Origin: Pyrus communis
Lineage: Eukaryota > Streptophyta > Magnoliopsida > Rosales > Rosaceae
Assembly: GCF_963583255.1 (NCBI RefSeq)
Contig: NC_084807.1
Location: forward strand, 4,134,872-4,198,871
Direction: 5' to 3'
Length of the DNA: 64,000 bases
Under the pieces are notes generated by a model. That model had not been told where the DNA came from. It was given only the letters and a program-made list of their open reading frames with translations, and made no database searches. The stretch's first letter is position 1; every line of letters begins with the position of its first letter. The translations under genes and the position numbers were made by a program. This document shows positions 23,000-35,690 of the stretch, in pieces.

Positions 23000-23639
23000 G
23001 TGGCATGCTCTTATATTTCATTACTTCGAAGCGCCTTTCCTGCTTTTTTCGATTCATACCGATGGAAAGTTTTGGTAAAGTTTTCCTTCAATCTGCAAAA
23101 GCTTTTGCAGGATGCGACTTTTCATCTTTTCTCATCAATAGAATAAATATTTTCAATTGATGTTGCCCTTTTTTTCCTCGAACAATCTCTTGATGAAGCT
23201 CTGCGTTGGGAGCTGATAAACATCTGTAAATTGGCGCCGAAATAAGGAATCGGCGTCGATGCTTCATTCCGTTTGCTGAAATCAGTTTGCAATGTTTACA
23301 AGCGTATAGGATTTGGAATCATTTTTAACGTAAACTCTCCTACGATTTGAACCATTTAGACTCCGAACTTCTTGTATGTTTGCCAACACGTGAAATTGAA
23401 AAAAGTATGTGTTTCGCCTGGAAATTCATAATCAAATGCCTGAAAAATCTGGAAGGGGGACTAATCAACCTCATTCTTATTCATCTTCTCTTTCCTGGTT
23501 TATGATGTTGCGACTTTTATCGGTCCAAGTAAGTAAACATGTTAATTGAGTTATCATCTTTATCGTCCATTCATCTTGTTCATCTTTCGACGTTTCAGTT
23601 ACGGTTTACTTTATCTGTTAAGATTTCTAAGTATTTGTT
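23000..23639. other. Nucleotidase 3' untranslated region and boundary with the viral locus
   Basis: The 3' UTR probably ends by about 23,350. AT-rich sequence follows up to the first pararetrovirus-like sequence. No other feature seen. Confidence 0.4.
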
Positions 23640-24540
23640 TACTCTCAAACCAAATGGTATGGCGTGTTCCAAACAGTAAGTCCATAGGATTGGCATGAGT
23701 GGATCGCATGAGTGGAGAGAGAGTTTAGCAAATACGCGAAGAAAGTAAAAACTGGTAAGATTTCTGTAATTAGAAAATTTGCATTTTGAATGATGAGTAG
23801 ATTATTTAGATCTAATTCAACTGCCAACACTACCTCTATGTCCACTTTGAGTAGGATTCCAGACATAGTAAATGAGGAACAAAAATTAGAATTTCAAACG
23901 GATGAAAGCGTCTATTTTGGAGATTGGAATATCCCCAAAATATCCATTAAAAACATTTACAAAAAAAAGTGGTCAGTAGCTTCTTTTAGAAGTGAACATC
24001 ATGTTAAAACAGTTGAAAAGGCTTATGCTCTCAGTAAAGAACATGTGACTTGTCAATTGTTCACACTAGAACAAATCAAAGTCCATAGAAAAGATGGTTA
24101 CAATTACATTCACATAGGTCTAGTTTAGATCATAGTCAAACATTTAACAAGAAGAGGCCTCAATACCTTTATTTTGTTATGCCTTAGAGATGCAAGATTC
24201 ACTGACTTCAGTGATAGCATTCTTGGAATGATCAAGTCAAATCCTTATAACAGACCAATTCACCCCAGATCTCACAATAAGCCTTTCAGATCCTCACATT
24301 GCTGAAAACACTCACATTAAACATAAAAACTTCAGGGTACCAGGTCCTTGAAGGAGTCCAACCATTAGCCTTAATTTTTAGAGTTTATTACAAAGTTACA
24401 GGAACAAACATGAATTTCCAAGCCTTAGTCAAAAGCCTTAGAGACCACACACTTTTAATACAAACCAATAAAGAAAATACCAATATCAAAATACCCAGAA
24501 CTATCAAATGGTTAGACATCAGTCTACCTTCAGATTAGTG
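23640..24540 (+). pseudogene. Endogenous pararetrovirus: movement-protein remnant
   Basis: Plus-strand blocks 23790-24128 and 24299-24538 resemble the movement protein at the start of the Caulimoviridae polyprotein, which makes plasmodesmatal tubules in exogenous relatives. Recognisable features are a block after KISIKNIYKKKW, the segment LTRRGLN and a later block containing VLEGVQPLALIFRVYY. The reading is broken by a TAG at 24126-24128, frame changes between the two blocks and a stop at 24536-24538. It is followed at once by a large foreign insertion. Not functional as it stands. The genus is not settled; florendovirus- or petuvirus-like organisation is an inference. Confidence 0.8.
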
Positions 24541-26655
24541 CTGACACGCCTCGATCCAATGTCCAAGGGACATCGGGATGGTCACGTGCTGGTCCACACC
24601 GGAGGGTGACGCAAGCCATTTAATGAATGCATATGCTAGGAACATGTAAATCATGCATATAAATTTTGTTCGAACTATATAAATTAATATACTAATATTC
24701 AACTGCTAACAATGATAAAGGTAGTGATAGTGCATGACATGTTCAAAGCATATATCTAATTCAGAATACAACGGAAGGTGCTATTACAATGATGTCAAAG
24801 CAGAGATGAAGGCACGATATCACTGGTAGGGGAAAGCCTCGTAGCTCGGATTGTAAGCCTCGTTCCTATGTCCTAAGGGGGCGCAGAAATAAATATGAGT
24901 GGACCAAGTTGATATATATGTAATATGAAAACAATTATCAACAAACTAACCCTTAAAGTTTTATGAAAACTCAATAGCATAATATGTATTAAGTTTTCCG
25001 AAAACCCTAGTGTGCCATAATGCCTTTCATGAAACCTATATGGTATAGTGTGCTAACTAGTGGTATCATATATAAGTATCTTCCGGCCGTAGCCATCTAC
25101 CAACACCTGGCCGAAGCCAATATAAGTATCTTCCGGCCGAAGCCAATTTAAGTATTTCCCGACCGGAGCCATCTACCAACGCCTAGCCGAAGCCAATTGA
25201 AGTATCTCCTGGTCGAAGCCATCTACCAAAGCCCGGCTGAAGCCAATTTAAGTATCATCGCCCATAGGCAAAACAGTGACCACTAGATACGCACAAAACA
25301 TTGAATATACTCTTTCCAAACATAAGTACATATATCTCAAAATCATCTTCATAGCATATAGTCATCCATCATATATAATATAAAGAAGTGTAAAGAAAAC
25401 ATGTTAATAAATAGTATACTACAAAGAACATAATTTCGATAAAGTATGGTATTCCAAAATATTCTTAGTAAGCATGATAATCATATAATGTAAATCCAAT
25501 TTACTTATAAAACGTTTCATAAAACATAACCATTAAATCATGTTTTTTATGTATGCATTTCTACTATTAAAACATGCATTTTGGAAGGGGTCCACTCACA
25601 AATACTCCGTCGTCGAAGAGCCGTACAAAATAGAAATGACGAAATCATCATTAATAAATGTACCTAAGCACATAAAGGATTCAATTAATAAAACTATACT
25701 CAAAAAATTGAATTTTGGAAAATGGACGTCATAAACAAATTTAGGACGTCAAAAAATATAAAGAGGGACCTCGGGTATCCCCACGCGCCCTCATACTGGC
25801 TGGGCTGCTGGGTTAGACCGGATTTGGGCCTGGGTTATTGGGCTTGGGTTAGGTGGCCTAGGCTTCGCCACTGGGTTGGGTTCTAAGGCCCAAAGGTGTG
25901 GGTCTAATGGGTTTTGGGTCAAAAGGATTGGGCTTGAAACCCAAGGGTTATAGGGTTTAAAGTTCAACGGGCTGAAGCCCTTATGTTTTTGGGCCAAGGG
26001 TTTAACGAGCCAATAGCCTGAGTTAGCATGGCCCCAAGGGCCTGTCTCTTTGGGTTTGGGCTTGAAGGCTTTTTCCTCGCTGAGGAAGAAGTCCGGAGCT
26101 TTTCGAGCTCCGGTCGCCGTCAACACTCGCCGCTAGGCTATTAACTAGGTACCAAAATGAAGTTAGAGATGAGATGGAGTGATTAGGTACCTTTGATTTG
26201 TCATGGGGTGGCCGAAGGTGGCTAAAATCTGAGCTTGAACACCACAGGTTCTTGGGTGTCCTTTGTGTGCCCCGGAGCTTCATAGAGATGAAGAGAAAGA
26301 GGGAAAAGGTTCTCACGAGGGTGGTGGTAGTGGTGAGGTCATTGGGGTGGTGGTGTTTCTGTGTGCGTGTGTGGATAGATCGGGAAGGGAAAGTGCGAGA
26401 AAGAGATATGTGAGAGAGAGAAAAGTGTGTGAGCTGAGAGAGGAAGAATGTTGACTCGGGGGAAGGAGAGAAAGAGATAGGGGATGGGTTAGGGGTCTGC
26501 CGCGTGGTAGCTAAAGAGAGGGAGAAAATCTAGAAAAGGGATTCGGATTGGGTAGGAAGTGAGGGGCAATTTCGTAATTTTATAAATTGTTAAACAAAAA
26601 TAAAATTACAAATTATTTGGGGGTGGGGTTTCATAGGTGCCTAATTAATGAAAGA
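24541..26655 (-). mobile_element. ~2.1-kb insertion in the viral locus, possible solo LTR (minus)
   Basis: A segment of different character interrupts the viral sequence between the movement-protein and capsid regions. Its left end TGCTGACACGCCTCG is compatible with the ...CA end of an LTR read on the minus strand. The right part (25,790-26,500) reads on minus as a CT-rich leader and short unrelated frames. No reverse transcriptase or gag is present, consistent with a solo LTR. The right border lies between about 26,590 and 26,700; I could not define it or find a target duplication. Confidence 0.5.
25075..25256. repeat. Imperfect tandem repeats inside the insertion
   Basis: The units TAAGTATCTTCCGGCCGAAG and CCATCTACCAACGCC alternate four to five times with small changes. 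Confidence 0.9.
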
Positions 26656-29642
26656 AAACAAGTAAGCATACAAAATAGCTTAGTCAACCTAGACAGTATA
26701 GAATAATATTTTGACGAAACAGTTAAAATCAACTTCAACCCTCCGACCAGAAAATCTAATGTCCACCTTCAAGAGTTAGCCTAGTCACATAGATTTACAG
26801 AACCAGTTAGGAGTTCTTTTTCTGCATCCACATCAACTGATATGTTAGTTCAAGATCAAGATCTCATCAATTCCCTGGTCAATAAGAAATTAAAATCAGT
26901 AGAAACTAGCTCAGTAGTCACCCAGCAAGAATTGATTAATGATTTGATCAACATGAAGTTAAAATCAATAGAAACAAACTCTCAGGTTACTCATCCAAGA
27001 TATCAACCTAACACCCACAATCGGGGAGAACAAACCTCTCCAACATAATCTGATTTCAAAGCAAATCAAGTCAACCACCAACTGCTAGTCCTCAGAAAAC
27101 CATTCAAAATTTGATGGAAGAAACTCAATTCTGACATCAAAGAAATAGAAAACATTCCTAGGAGAAACATCTTTAGGGAAAAATATACCAAAGAACAAAA
27201 ATTGGACATTTACAATAAATGGACCAATTTTATGAAAAAAACACAGATTTGAAGTATTTTTCTTCGATTTCATTGAAAAATGTTATGAATCTGAAAAGAA
27301 TTTAGAAATCATCACCAAAGAAAATTGGGTCAGAGAAGACAAAACCATAGTCTCCTCTAGTCACCCTCCACAATAAACAATTTAATTACAACTGCTATCA
27401 CTTAGGTACTGGCCACTCATTTCAAACTTCCCAAAGAAGATGCAGAGTTCAGCCAGTCATTGAACAAAACAATTTCACAAACCAGAGTCTACACATCATA
27501 GGAAAACAGCTAGATAAAATGAAACCAAAATAGATAGGCTTTCACACCCCCAAACCCACAATTAAGGAAAAACCCTTAGTCAACTTTCCAGAAGCCTCAT
27601 CTAGCACAACAGCCTTGAAAACGATCTTTACAAGTCAAAAAATAGATCACATGTTACGAGAATCAGAACAAGAAAAAAAAGTTAATGTCCTACAACGTCC
27701 AAATGAATCTCAACCAGAAACAACTTCTGCAATATGGGATTCAGAAGGAGAAAGTGAAACAAGTTTGATCAGAAAAGTTGAAAAAGCTTTTCAGAACCTT
27801 GAACTAAAATGAATCACAAACAAAAGAGTCAATCCAACAACTCTTACCAAAAATTGGTATCGAAGACCAACACCTCTGGATATTCAATTTGAGGAAAGAA
27901 ACATCCAAAACCAATTCTCGGTCTCAGCTGATAAACTCTGAATAGAGCATAGATGGATTATTAGACCAGGAACTTCTGAACAAATCACAACACATCTCCA
28001 TGGTTAGTAATAGTTATATCACCAATCAACCTTAGTCAAGCTCAAGTTGTTGACCTTTTGGTCATTGGATTTACATGAATGCTTCATTCTTGGTGGGAAA
28101 AGCATCTCACTGAACAATCCAAAAACGAAATTAAAAATGTAGTCAAAAGAGATGAAGAAGTAACACCTATTTTCGATGCACGTATCAGAAGAGAAGTCCC
28201 AGATGCAGTCAATACGTTACTTTTCACAATGATAGAACATTTCATAGGAACATCTGGTAGTGTCACCTCAAGAATTCATGACCAACTTAGTAACTTAAGA
28301 TGTCTAACCCTAAGCGATTTTAAATGGTACAAAGATGTTTTCATGTCTAGAGTCATGCTTAGAGAAGATAGTAATCAACCATTTTGGAAGGAAAAATTCA
28401 TTAAAAATTCATTAATGGATTACCAAACTTGTTTGCTCATAAAATCCAAGGTTCTAAAAAACGCTAGGCGCTAGTCAAGCGGCGGGCTGAGGCCTAGCGC
28501 CTAGGTATCTAGGAGGAGCCTAGGTGGGCACCTAGGCGGATTTAAGTAAATATATTATATTTCATATAAATAAATGTTTGTTTATACTTAAAATGTATAT
28601 TATTTCATCATAAACTACAAAATAGAATGACATATATTATGGAGGATTGTAACATAATGAAAATATGGGGAACAAGCCTATAATGTGTGTTCATTTAAGT
28701 ATTCAACAAGTCTCTTACAATTTATTGAAAAAAAATAAAATTCAAAATGAAAGTTATCTATTTTCTGTCTAAGTGAGTTGCAATGTAGGCAGGTGCCTCA
28801 GCAGATTTAGGTGCCCGTTGTTAATTTCCAAACGCCTATGCATTAATCGGGATGGTAACCAACCATCTAGCGCCTAGGCGGGGATTCTTAGAACAATGAT
28901 AAAATCAGACAAGTTTTAGTCAATGAAGAAGGTATCATACCATATAATATCCTTACTTATGAAAATATTATTAATATTATCTAGAATGAATGATTAAAAA
29001 TGTGTATTGGTATGAAAATTACAAAACGAGTCAATAGAGACAAATCAATAGCTAAAAACGAATTAGGAAGATTTTGTGAACAATATGGGTCACCCCCTAT
29101 TGCTCCATCCAACAAAAGGAAAAAATAAAAAACCTACGATAGGTACCCAAGTAGAAGACATCCCAAATACAACAAATATAAATTAAAAAAAAAGGAATTT
29201 TGTAACAAACAAATTTTACGAGACACCCAAACCCAGCAAGTGGAAGAGGAAGCCCTCAAGAAAATCCCACTCCAAAAATCAAGAACAAAAAGGAAATTGC
29301 TACAGATGTGGCAAATTCCGTCATTATGCAAACAAGTGTAGGGTTAAGAAAACAATCAACCAATTAAAAATATCTGAAGAATAGAAAACTTAGTTAATGC
29401 AAGTCTTAGAACTAAGAGACATAGATCATAGTCAATCTGAAGATGATTTAGAATCTGGTTCATCCTTTCCCAATCACTCCTCAAGTATCCTTTCATCCCC
29501 TGACATCAAGATAGGATGCATAGACACTTGTAAGAAAATTTCAATCCTCAATGAACAAGAAGAACAAGAAGATCTTCTTATCGAGTTGATCAGTAAAGTA
29601 GATGACCCTAAGTTAAAATCATTTTACTTAAAAAATGCTTAA
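26656..29642 (+). pseudogene. Endogenous pararetrovirus: capsid region with zinc knuckle, decayed
   Basis: Continuation of the viral polyprotein after the insertion. Coding blocks are seen at about 26,842-27,048, 27,615-27,812, 28,079-28,474 and 29,397-29,642 in shifting frames with stops between. A CX2CX4HX4C zinc knuckle (CYRCGKFRHYANKC) at 29299-29340, the nucleic-acid-binding motif of Caulimoviridae coat proteins, follows a basic stretch. A hAT-type MITE interrupts the block at 28447-28898. The acidic Glu/Asp/Ser-rich segment after the knuckle is also typical. Frame damage is extensive, so no intact capsid is encoded. Confidence 0.8.
28447..28898. mobile_element. hAT-type MITE (452 bp) with 8-bp target duplication inside viral sequence
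   Basis: The terminal inverted repeats CAAGGTTCTAA ... TTAGAACAATG are followed inside by GC-rich subterminal repeats (CGCTAGGCGCTAG, CTAGCGCCTAGGCG). The 8-mer ATAAAATC flanks it at 28439-28446 and 28899-28906. An 8-bp duplication and CA-type ends indicate the hAT superfamily. It inserted after viral integration. A fragment of a related element is seen near 42,950-43,075. Confidence 0.85.
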
Positions 29643-31920
29643 GAAGTTAGTCTTCCAAGAAGAAGTCAGTACTAGTCAACCACAAGTAACCACAACAATT
29701 TGTCTTAGTACAACCATGGATAGGTTTGGAAAAATTAAGAAAGAAATTACAATCAAGAATTTACAAAGAGAAGTCAATAAAAACAAAGAAGAATTAAGCT
29801 TCTAAAATCAGAAAACTTAGAAATTTGTTCTCACCTCAGTAACATTCAAATACAAGAATTTCTTAGGAAAAATTACATCCAATCCCCATCAAACGAAGAA
29901 CAAAATAATTCTTCATCTGATCAAGAATCGAAATCCAAGTCTGTAGAAAATTCAACACATAACTTAGTATTAGGATTATTACAAAAAATAAGAATCCAGA
30001 AATGGTATTCTAAAGTAAAAATAATAATTGAAGATTTCCAATTAGAAACAATTGTCTTAATTGATTCAGGTGCATATTTAAATTGTATTCATGAAGGTTT
30101 AGTTCTTCCTAAATATTTCCATAAATCAACATAAATCCTTAGTATAGCAAACCAGTCACCAATGCAATTAAAATATCAAATCTCAAAAGCACATGTTTGC
30201 CAAAACAATGTTTGCTTTAAAACACCATTTGTTTTAATAAAAAATATATCAGACCCAATCATCTTAGGGTTACGATTCATAGCTCTATTATATCCTTTCA
30301 AAGTACACCACAATCACATAACCACGAAAATGCTATGACAAAAAAAATCACATTTGAGTTCTGCACGGAAACAGATCTCAAAAAATTAAGACAACTACAA
30401 AAAGATAGTATTTCAAAAAACCATCAATCTGGTTACCAAAAAATCATAGCAAATTAATTTTTTAAAAGAAGAAATTAATTACAAAAGAATTGAAGAATAT
30501 TTGTTACAAAACATTGATAGCTTTCAAAAGAAATTTGTTAATGAAATTTGTTCTGACATTCCCAACACTTTCTGGCATAGAAAACAACACATTGTTAAAC
30601 TTCCTTACAACAAGGAATTTGATGAAAAGAAAATACCAACAAAAGCCAAACCAATTCAAATGAGTCAATAAGTTATGGAATTCTGCAAAACATAAATTCA
30701 AGAACTTCTCAATAAAGGAGTAATCAGGAAAAGTAAATCACTATGGTCTTGTCTTGCTTTTTATGTCCAAAAGACCGCTGAATTAGAAAGAGGAACGCCT
30801 AGGTTAGTGATTAATTACAAACTTCTTAATGAAGTCTTGGAATGGATACGGTATCCAATTCCTAACAAAAGAGATTTAATTAAGAGACTAAGTCAAGCAG
30901 TAATCTTCTCAAAATTTGACATGAATTCTAAATTTTGGCAAATTCAAATTCATGAGGATGATACATACAAAGAAATGTTTATCACTCTTTTTGGTCATTA
31001 TGAATGGAATGTAATGTCATTTAGTTTTAAGAATGCACCCAGTGAATTTCAGAATATCATGAATGAAATATTTAATCTATACAGTCATTTCTCAATTGTT
31101 TACATCGACGATTTTTTCATTTATTTTAGATCAATAGATGAGCATTGGAAGCACTTAAATATGTTTGCTAGGATAATTAAATCAAATGGATTAGTTGTCT
31201 CGGCAACCAAAATTAAGTTATTTCATACAAAAATTTGGTTTTTAGCATACAATATCCACCAGTTAACCATTCAGCCAATAGATAGAGTAATTTCCATTTG
31301 CAGATAAATTCCCAGATGAAATCACTAACAGAACCCAATTACAGAGATTTCTAGGATCTTTAAAATATGTTGTAGAATTTTATCCACATCTTAGGCAACA
31401 ATGCAAACCTTGGTTTGATCGTTTAAAAGAAAATCTTTCACCATGGTCCAATATTCATACTTCCATAGTCAATCAAATTAAATCACATGTTAAGACATTG
31501 CCCTGTCTTGGCATTCCAACTCCCAATTCATTCAAAATTGTTGAAACTGATGCCTCTGAAATTGGTTATGGAGCTATTCTCAAACAGTCAATTTCTTTTC
31601 GATCTCCTGAACAAATTTTTCGCTTTCATTCAGAAGTATCAAATTTAGCACAAAGTAATTATAGTTCTATTAAGAAAGAAATATTATCTATAGTATAATG
31701 CATTTCAAGATGATTTATTAAATCAAAAGTTTTTTAATAAAAGTCGACTGCAAGTTTGCAAAGCATGTTTTACAAAAAGATGTTTAAAACATTTCATCAA
31801 AACAGATTTTTGCATGATGGTAAGCTATATTAAGTATTTTCAATTTTGAAATTGAATCTATCAAAGGTAGTCAAAATTGCATTCCTGATTTCCTAACCAG
31901 AAAATTTCTGCAGGGAAAGA
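29643..31920 (+). pseudogene. Endogenous pararetrovirus: protease, reverse transcriptase and RNase H, decayed
   Basis: The polymerase part of the viral polyprotein in order. An aspartic protease motif DSGA lies near 30,065. The reverse transcriptase runs about 30,500-31,310, with an intact block 30807-31307 containing FSKFDMNSKFWQI, FKNAPSEFQ and the catalytic YIDD at 31101-31112. The RNase H core has ETDASEIGYGAIL near 31,545-31,580. A segment near 31,860-31,920 (SQNCIPDFLTRK) closes the polyprotein. Stops and frameshifts occur, for example after 31307 and at 31696-31698. No integrase is present, as expected for Caulimoviridae and unlike Ty3/gypsy elements. Confidence 0.88.
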
Positions 31921-33239
31921 ATGACAAAAGGAAAACCTGATCAAAGAAGGCTTCCAACCTTTATACCCCTACCACCAGTAAAACAAGAATCAAACCTAGA
32001 TTCTTCATTGGCCCAAGCCATAACCAACCATTTCACTCCCTTAGGTTCCACAGTAGGAAGCCTCAAGCCAAATTACCAATCACCATGTCCTAATTACCAG
32101 ACAGCCCTAGTTAGTCAATATGATCCATATTCAATCCCAACATATCAATCATTGTTTTCATCCCAACCAATCAGTTATACCAAAACATCACCATATGTCA
32201 AGAAAAATCCTAGCAAATATCTTTTCAATATTCCTTTTAATCTCACCCATGAACAAGCACCAGAAAAAATAGTCAAAACTATATTTCCACCCAACTTCCA
32301 ATATCACCCTACAGAGTCATATAAAACACTGAAATTCTATCAAGCCATCCTTAGTGAAACCGAATCTATTTCCATTAAACCACTTTACTGTAAACTCATG
32401 AAAACAAAATCCTCTACCATTCTCTTTACATTGGTCACTTTCTGACTAAATCAAATTAGGGAATCCCCCTTTACAAAAGCAAACCGCTTCATACCCAATA
32501 TGTCCAATTACTCAATATTCACTATAATTATTTTGATTATATTGATGTATGGAATAATATCTTTCTTCACCAGACATAAGATTTCAGTCATTCATGGTTC
32601 ATTAACTTTGACAAGAGTTTTAAGTTAAATTTTCCTGCATGGTTTCCAAAATGGTGGTCAATCCATAGCCCAACAACTAGTCTTCTGCCAGAAGAACTTA
32701 TGCAGAAACTCTCCACCAATTTTTAGCCAAAATTTGACAAAAGTGGATTTAACTACAAGATTACACTTCTACCAATATTCATGGCCAAGTACAAAGTCCC
32801 ACGGATTTTAAAGTGGAATTATGAAGTTATCAGCAAAGTGAACAGAGTAAGATCAATCAAGTGGTGGGATAAATTTAATCACCAGAGGGTCATCAGTCAA
32901 TTCCTCTATGAATTTCCCATTACTCCACCTCCAGTCATTCCAACACAACCATTAATGCCAGTCATTCTAGCACAATCATTATCAGACATTAGTCCATTCT
33001 CATCCCTCAAAGGAACAGTCAAGTCACCCAAGTCAACAAGTACAAAGAGTAAGGACAAAGTTACCCAACTCCAAAATTTAGCGCAACAATTACTTGCAGA
33101 AGCAGCAATGCTCCACATTGAAGAAGAAGAAGTTTCAGAATCAGAATCTTCAGATGCATCTTCACAGCAACCAGCCGATCCAAAAAGCCAAATAGTTAAA
33201 TGGACCAACTACCATGATTCTCAAGACCCATTTGCATAA
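31921..33239 (+). pseudogene. Endogenous pararetrovirus: second ORF (function unknown), broken
   Basis: Two coding blocks remain, 31921-32445 (rich in Pro/Ser/Tyr) and 32781-33239, which ends in an acidic Glu/Ser-rich tail. A frame break of about 335 bases separates them. The position directly after RNase H fits the downstream ORF described for florendovirus-type endogenous elements; I do not know a function. The same sequence recurs in inverted form at 34,580-35,690. Confidence 0.7.
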
Positions 33240-33896
33240 AGCCATGTGAAGCCATGTGAAATTTTAGTCATCATTCCAAGTCATCATGAGCAGAGCCTAG
33301 TCAAAATTCCTATCATTAATGTTGACAAAGTAAGAAATCATTCATCTCATGCTTCAACAGTAAAAGCAACAATCATTCCATATATATCATTATTCATCAA
33401 CAGTAAAAGAAAATCATCATTCATCCCGTGCTTCAACAGTAAAAGCAGCAATTACTCCAGGCGGATCACTATTCATCAATGGTAAAAGCAAGTCATCATT
33501 CATCTCATACCACAACAAGGAAATCCAACAATCATCCAAACCACTTTTCAAAAGCTTTTAAAAAGACGACTCCGAGGAAGGAATGACTAGTTTTTTAGTT
33601 TTCAGTTTTTCAGAAAATTTTCTATGAGTTCACACTGCACTCAAAGAAAATTAAAATTGTAAACAATTTAAGTTCTTAACTGTCAAGGATGCTTGTGTGC
33701 ACCAATATCCTTCTCATCAATCAATTTCTTATTTGCTGGCTCAATCGTCAGTAAATTGATTGTAAGTCCCAGTGTAAATTTTGCAATAGAACTTGTTTTC
33801 AAATTATATCTGCATCATTATTTTGAATTCATTATTTTCATTATGAATATTTTCACAACAACTGATTTCATTGGCATAGAATTCTCATTCACAGTC
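32093..33896 (+). repeat. Inverted repeat, left arm (~1.8 kb)
   Basis: This arm covers most of the second viral ORF and the non-coding region. Its reverse complement follows at 33925-35690 after a 28-base spacer. Matching anchors include the start (ACAGCCCTAGTTAGTCAATA), ATGTCAAGAAAAATCC and the end TTCATTATGAATA. Confidence 0.88.
33240..33896 (+). other. Endogenous pararetrovirus: non-coding region
   Basis: The sequence after the second ORF has no sustained frame. It contains short repeated phrases (ATTCATCAACAGTAAAAG, CATTCATC..TGCTTCAACAGTAAAAG). It recurs in three further partial copies to the right, so its viral origin is clear. I did not find a plausible tRNA-Met primer site. Confidence 0.65.
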
Positions 33897-33924
33897 AATT
33901 CATTGAATATCTCAAGTATAAGGT

Positions 33925-35690
33925 AGACTGTGAGTGAGAATTCTAAGCCAATTGAAAGCTGTTATGAAAGTATTCATAATGAAAATAATGATGCAAATAT
34001 AATTTGAAAATAAGTTTTATTGCAAAACTTACACTGGAACTTACAATTAATTTATTGACGATTGAGTCAGCAAATAAGAAATTGACTGATGAGAAGGATA
34101 TTGGTGCCCGCCGGCATCCTTGACAGTTAAAAACTTAAATTGTTTACAATTTTGATTTCCTTTGAGTGCAGTGTGAACTCAGAGAAAATTTTCTGAAAAC
34201 TTAAAAAACTTACCTTTCCTTCCTCAGAGTCCTCCTTTTAAAGGATTTTGAAAAGAAGCTTGGATGATTGCTGGATATCCTTGTTAAGGCACGAGATGAA
34301 TGATGACTTGATTTTACCATGGATGAATAGTGATATGTCTGGAATATTGTTGCTTTTACTATTGAAGTACAGGAAGAATGATGACTTGCTTTTACTATTG
34401 ATGAATAGTGATCTGTCTAGAATGATTGTTGCTTTTATTATTGAAGCACTAGATGAATGATTTCTTACTTTGTTAGCATTAATGATGGGAATTTTGACTA
34501 GGCTCCGCTCATGATGACTTGGAATGATGATTGAAATTTCACATGGCTTTATGCAAATGGATCTTGAGAATCCTGGTAGTTGGTCCATTTAGCTATTTGG
34601 CTTTTTGGATCGGCTGGTTGCTATGAAGATGCATCTGAAGATTCTGATTCTGAAACTTCTTATTCTTCAGTGTGGAGCATCGCTGCTTCTGCAAGTAATT
34701 GTTGCGCTAAATCTTGGAGCTGGGCAGCTTTGTCCTTACTCTTTGTGCTCGTTGACTTGGGTGACTTGACTATTCCTTTGAGGGATAAGGATGGACTAAT
34801 GGCTACTAATGATTGTGCTGGAATGACTAGCATTAATGGCTGTGTAGGAATGACTAGAGATGGAATAATGGGAAATTTAGAAAGGACCTGACTAATGTCG
34901 TCTGGTGATTGAATTTATCTCACCACTTAACTTATCTTACTCTATTGACTTTGTCGGTAATAACTTCATAATTCCACTTCAAAATTCATGGGACTTTGTA
35001 CTTGGCCATGAATATTGGTAGAAGTGTAACCTTGTAGTTGAATCTGCTTTTATCAAATTTTAGCCGAAAATTTGTGGAGAGTTTATGCATAAGTTCTTGT
35101 GGTAGAAGAATGTTTGTTGGGCCATGGATTGACCACCATATTCGGAACCATGTAGGAAAATTTAACTTAAAACTCTTATCAAAATTAATGAACCATGAAT
35201 GACTGAAATCTTATGTCTAGTGAAGAAAGATATTAGTCCAGGCATCAAAATAATTATAGTGAATATTGGGTAATTGGACATATTGGGTATGAAGTGGTTT
35301 GCTTGTGTAAAAGGAGATTCCCCAATCTCATTCGGTTAGAAACCGACCAATGTAAGGAGAATGGAAGAGGATTTTGTTTTCATGAGTTTTATTGTAAAGT
35401 GGTTTAATGGAAATGGATTCGGTTTCACTAAGGATGACTTGATAGAATTTCAGTGTTTTATATGACTCTGTAGGGTGATAATGGAAGTTGGATGGAAATA
35501 TAGTTTTGACTATTTTTTCTGGTGCATGCTCATGGTTGAGATTAAAAGGAATAATGAAAAGATATTCACTAGGATTTTTCTTGACATATGGTGATGTTTT
35601 GGTATAACTAACTGGTTGAGGTGAAAACGATGATTGATATGTTGAGATTGAATATGGATCATATTGACTAACTAGGGCTGTTTGATAATT
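33925..35690 (-). repeat. Inverted repeat, right arm: second viral copy, minus
   Basis: Reverse-oriented copy of 32093-33896 with scattered mismatches and small indels. On the minus strand a coding block with the second-ORF sequence begins in this arm and runs to 35328; other frames are broken. Truncation at the second ORF means it carries no polymerase. Confidence 0.88.

Noticed and set aside
25791..26316. Overlapping minus-strand frames in the insertion
   Set aside because: Compositional frames in an LTR-like segment; they overlap each other in different frames and match no family I know.
30504..31920. Ty3/gypsy retrotransposon as the source of the RT
   Set aside because: No integrase or LTRs, and a movement-protein-like region precedes the capsid and RT, which fits Caulimoviridae instead.
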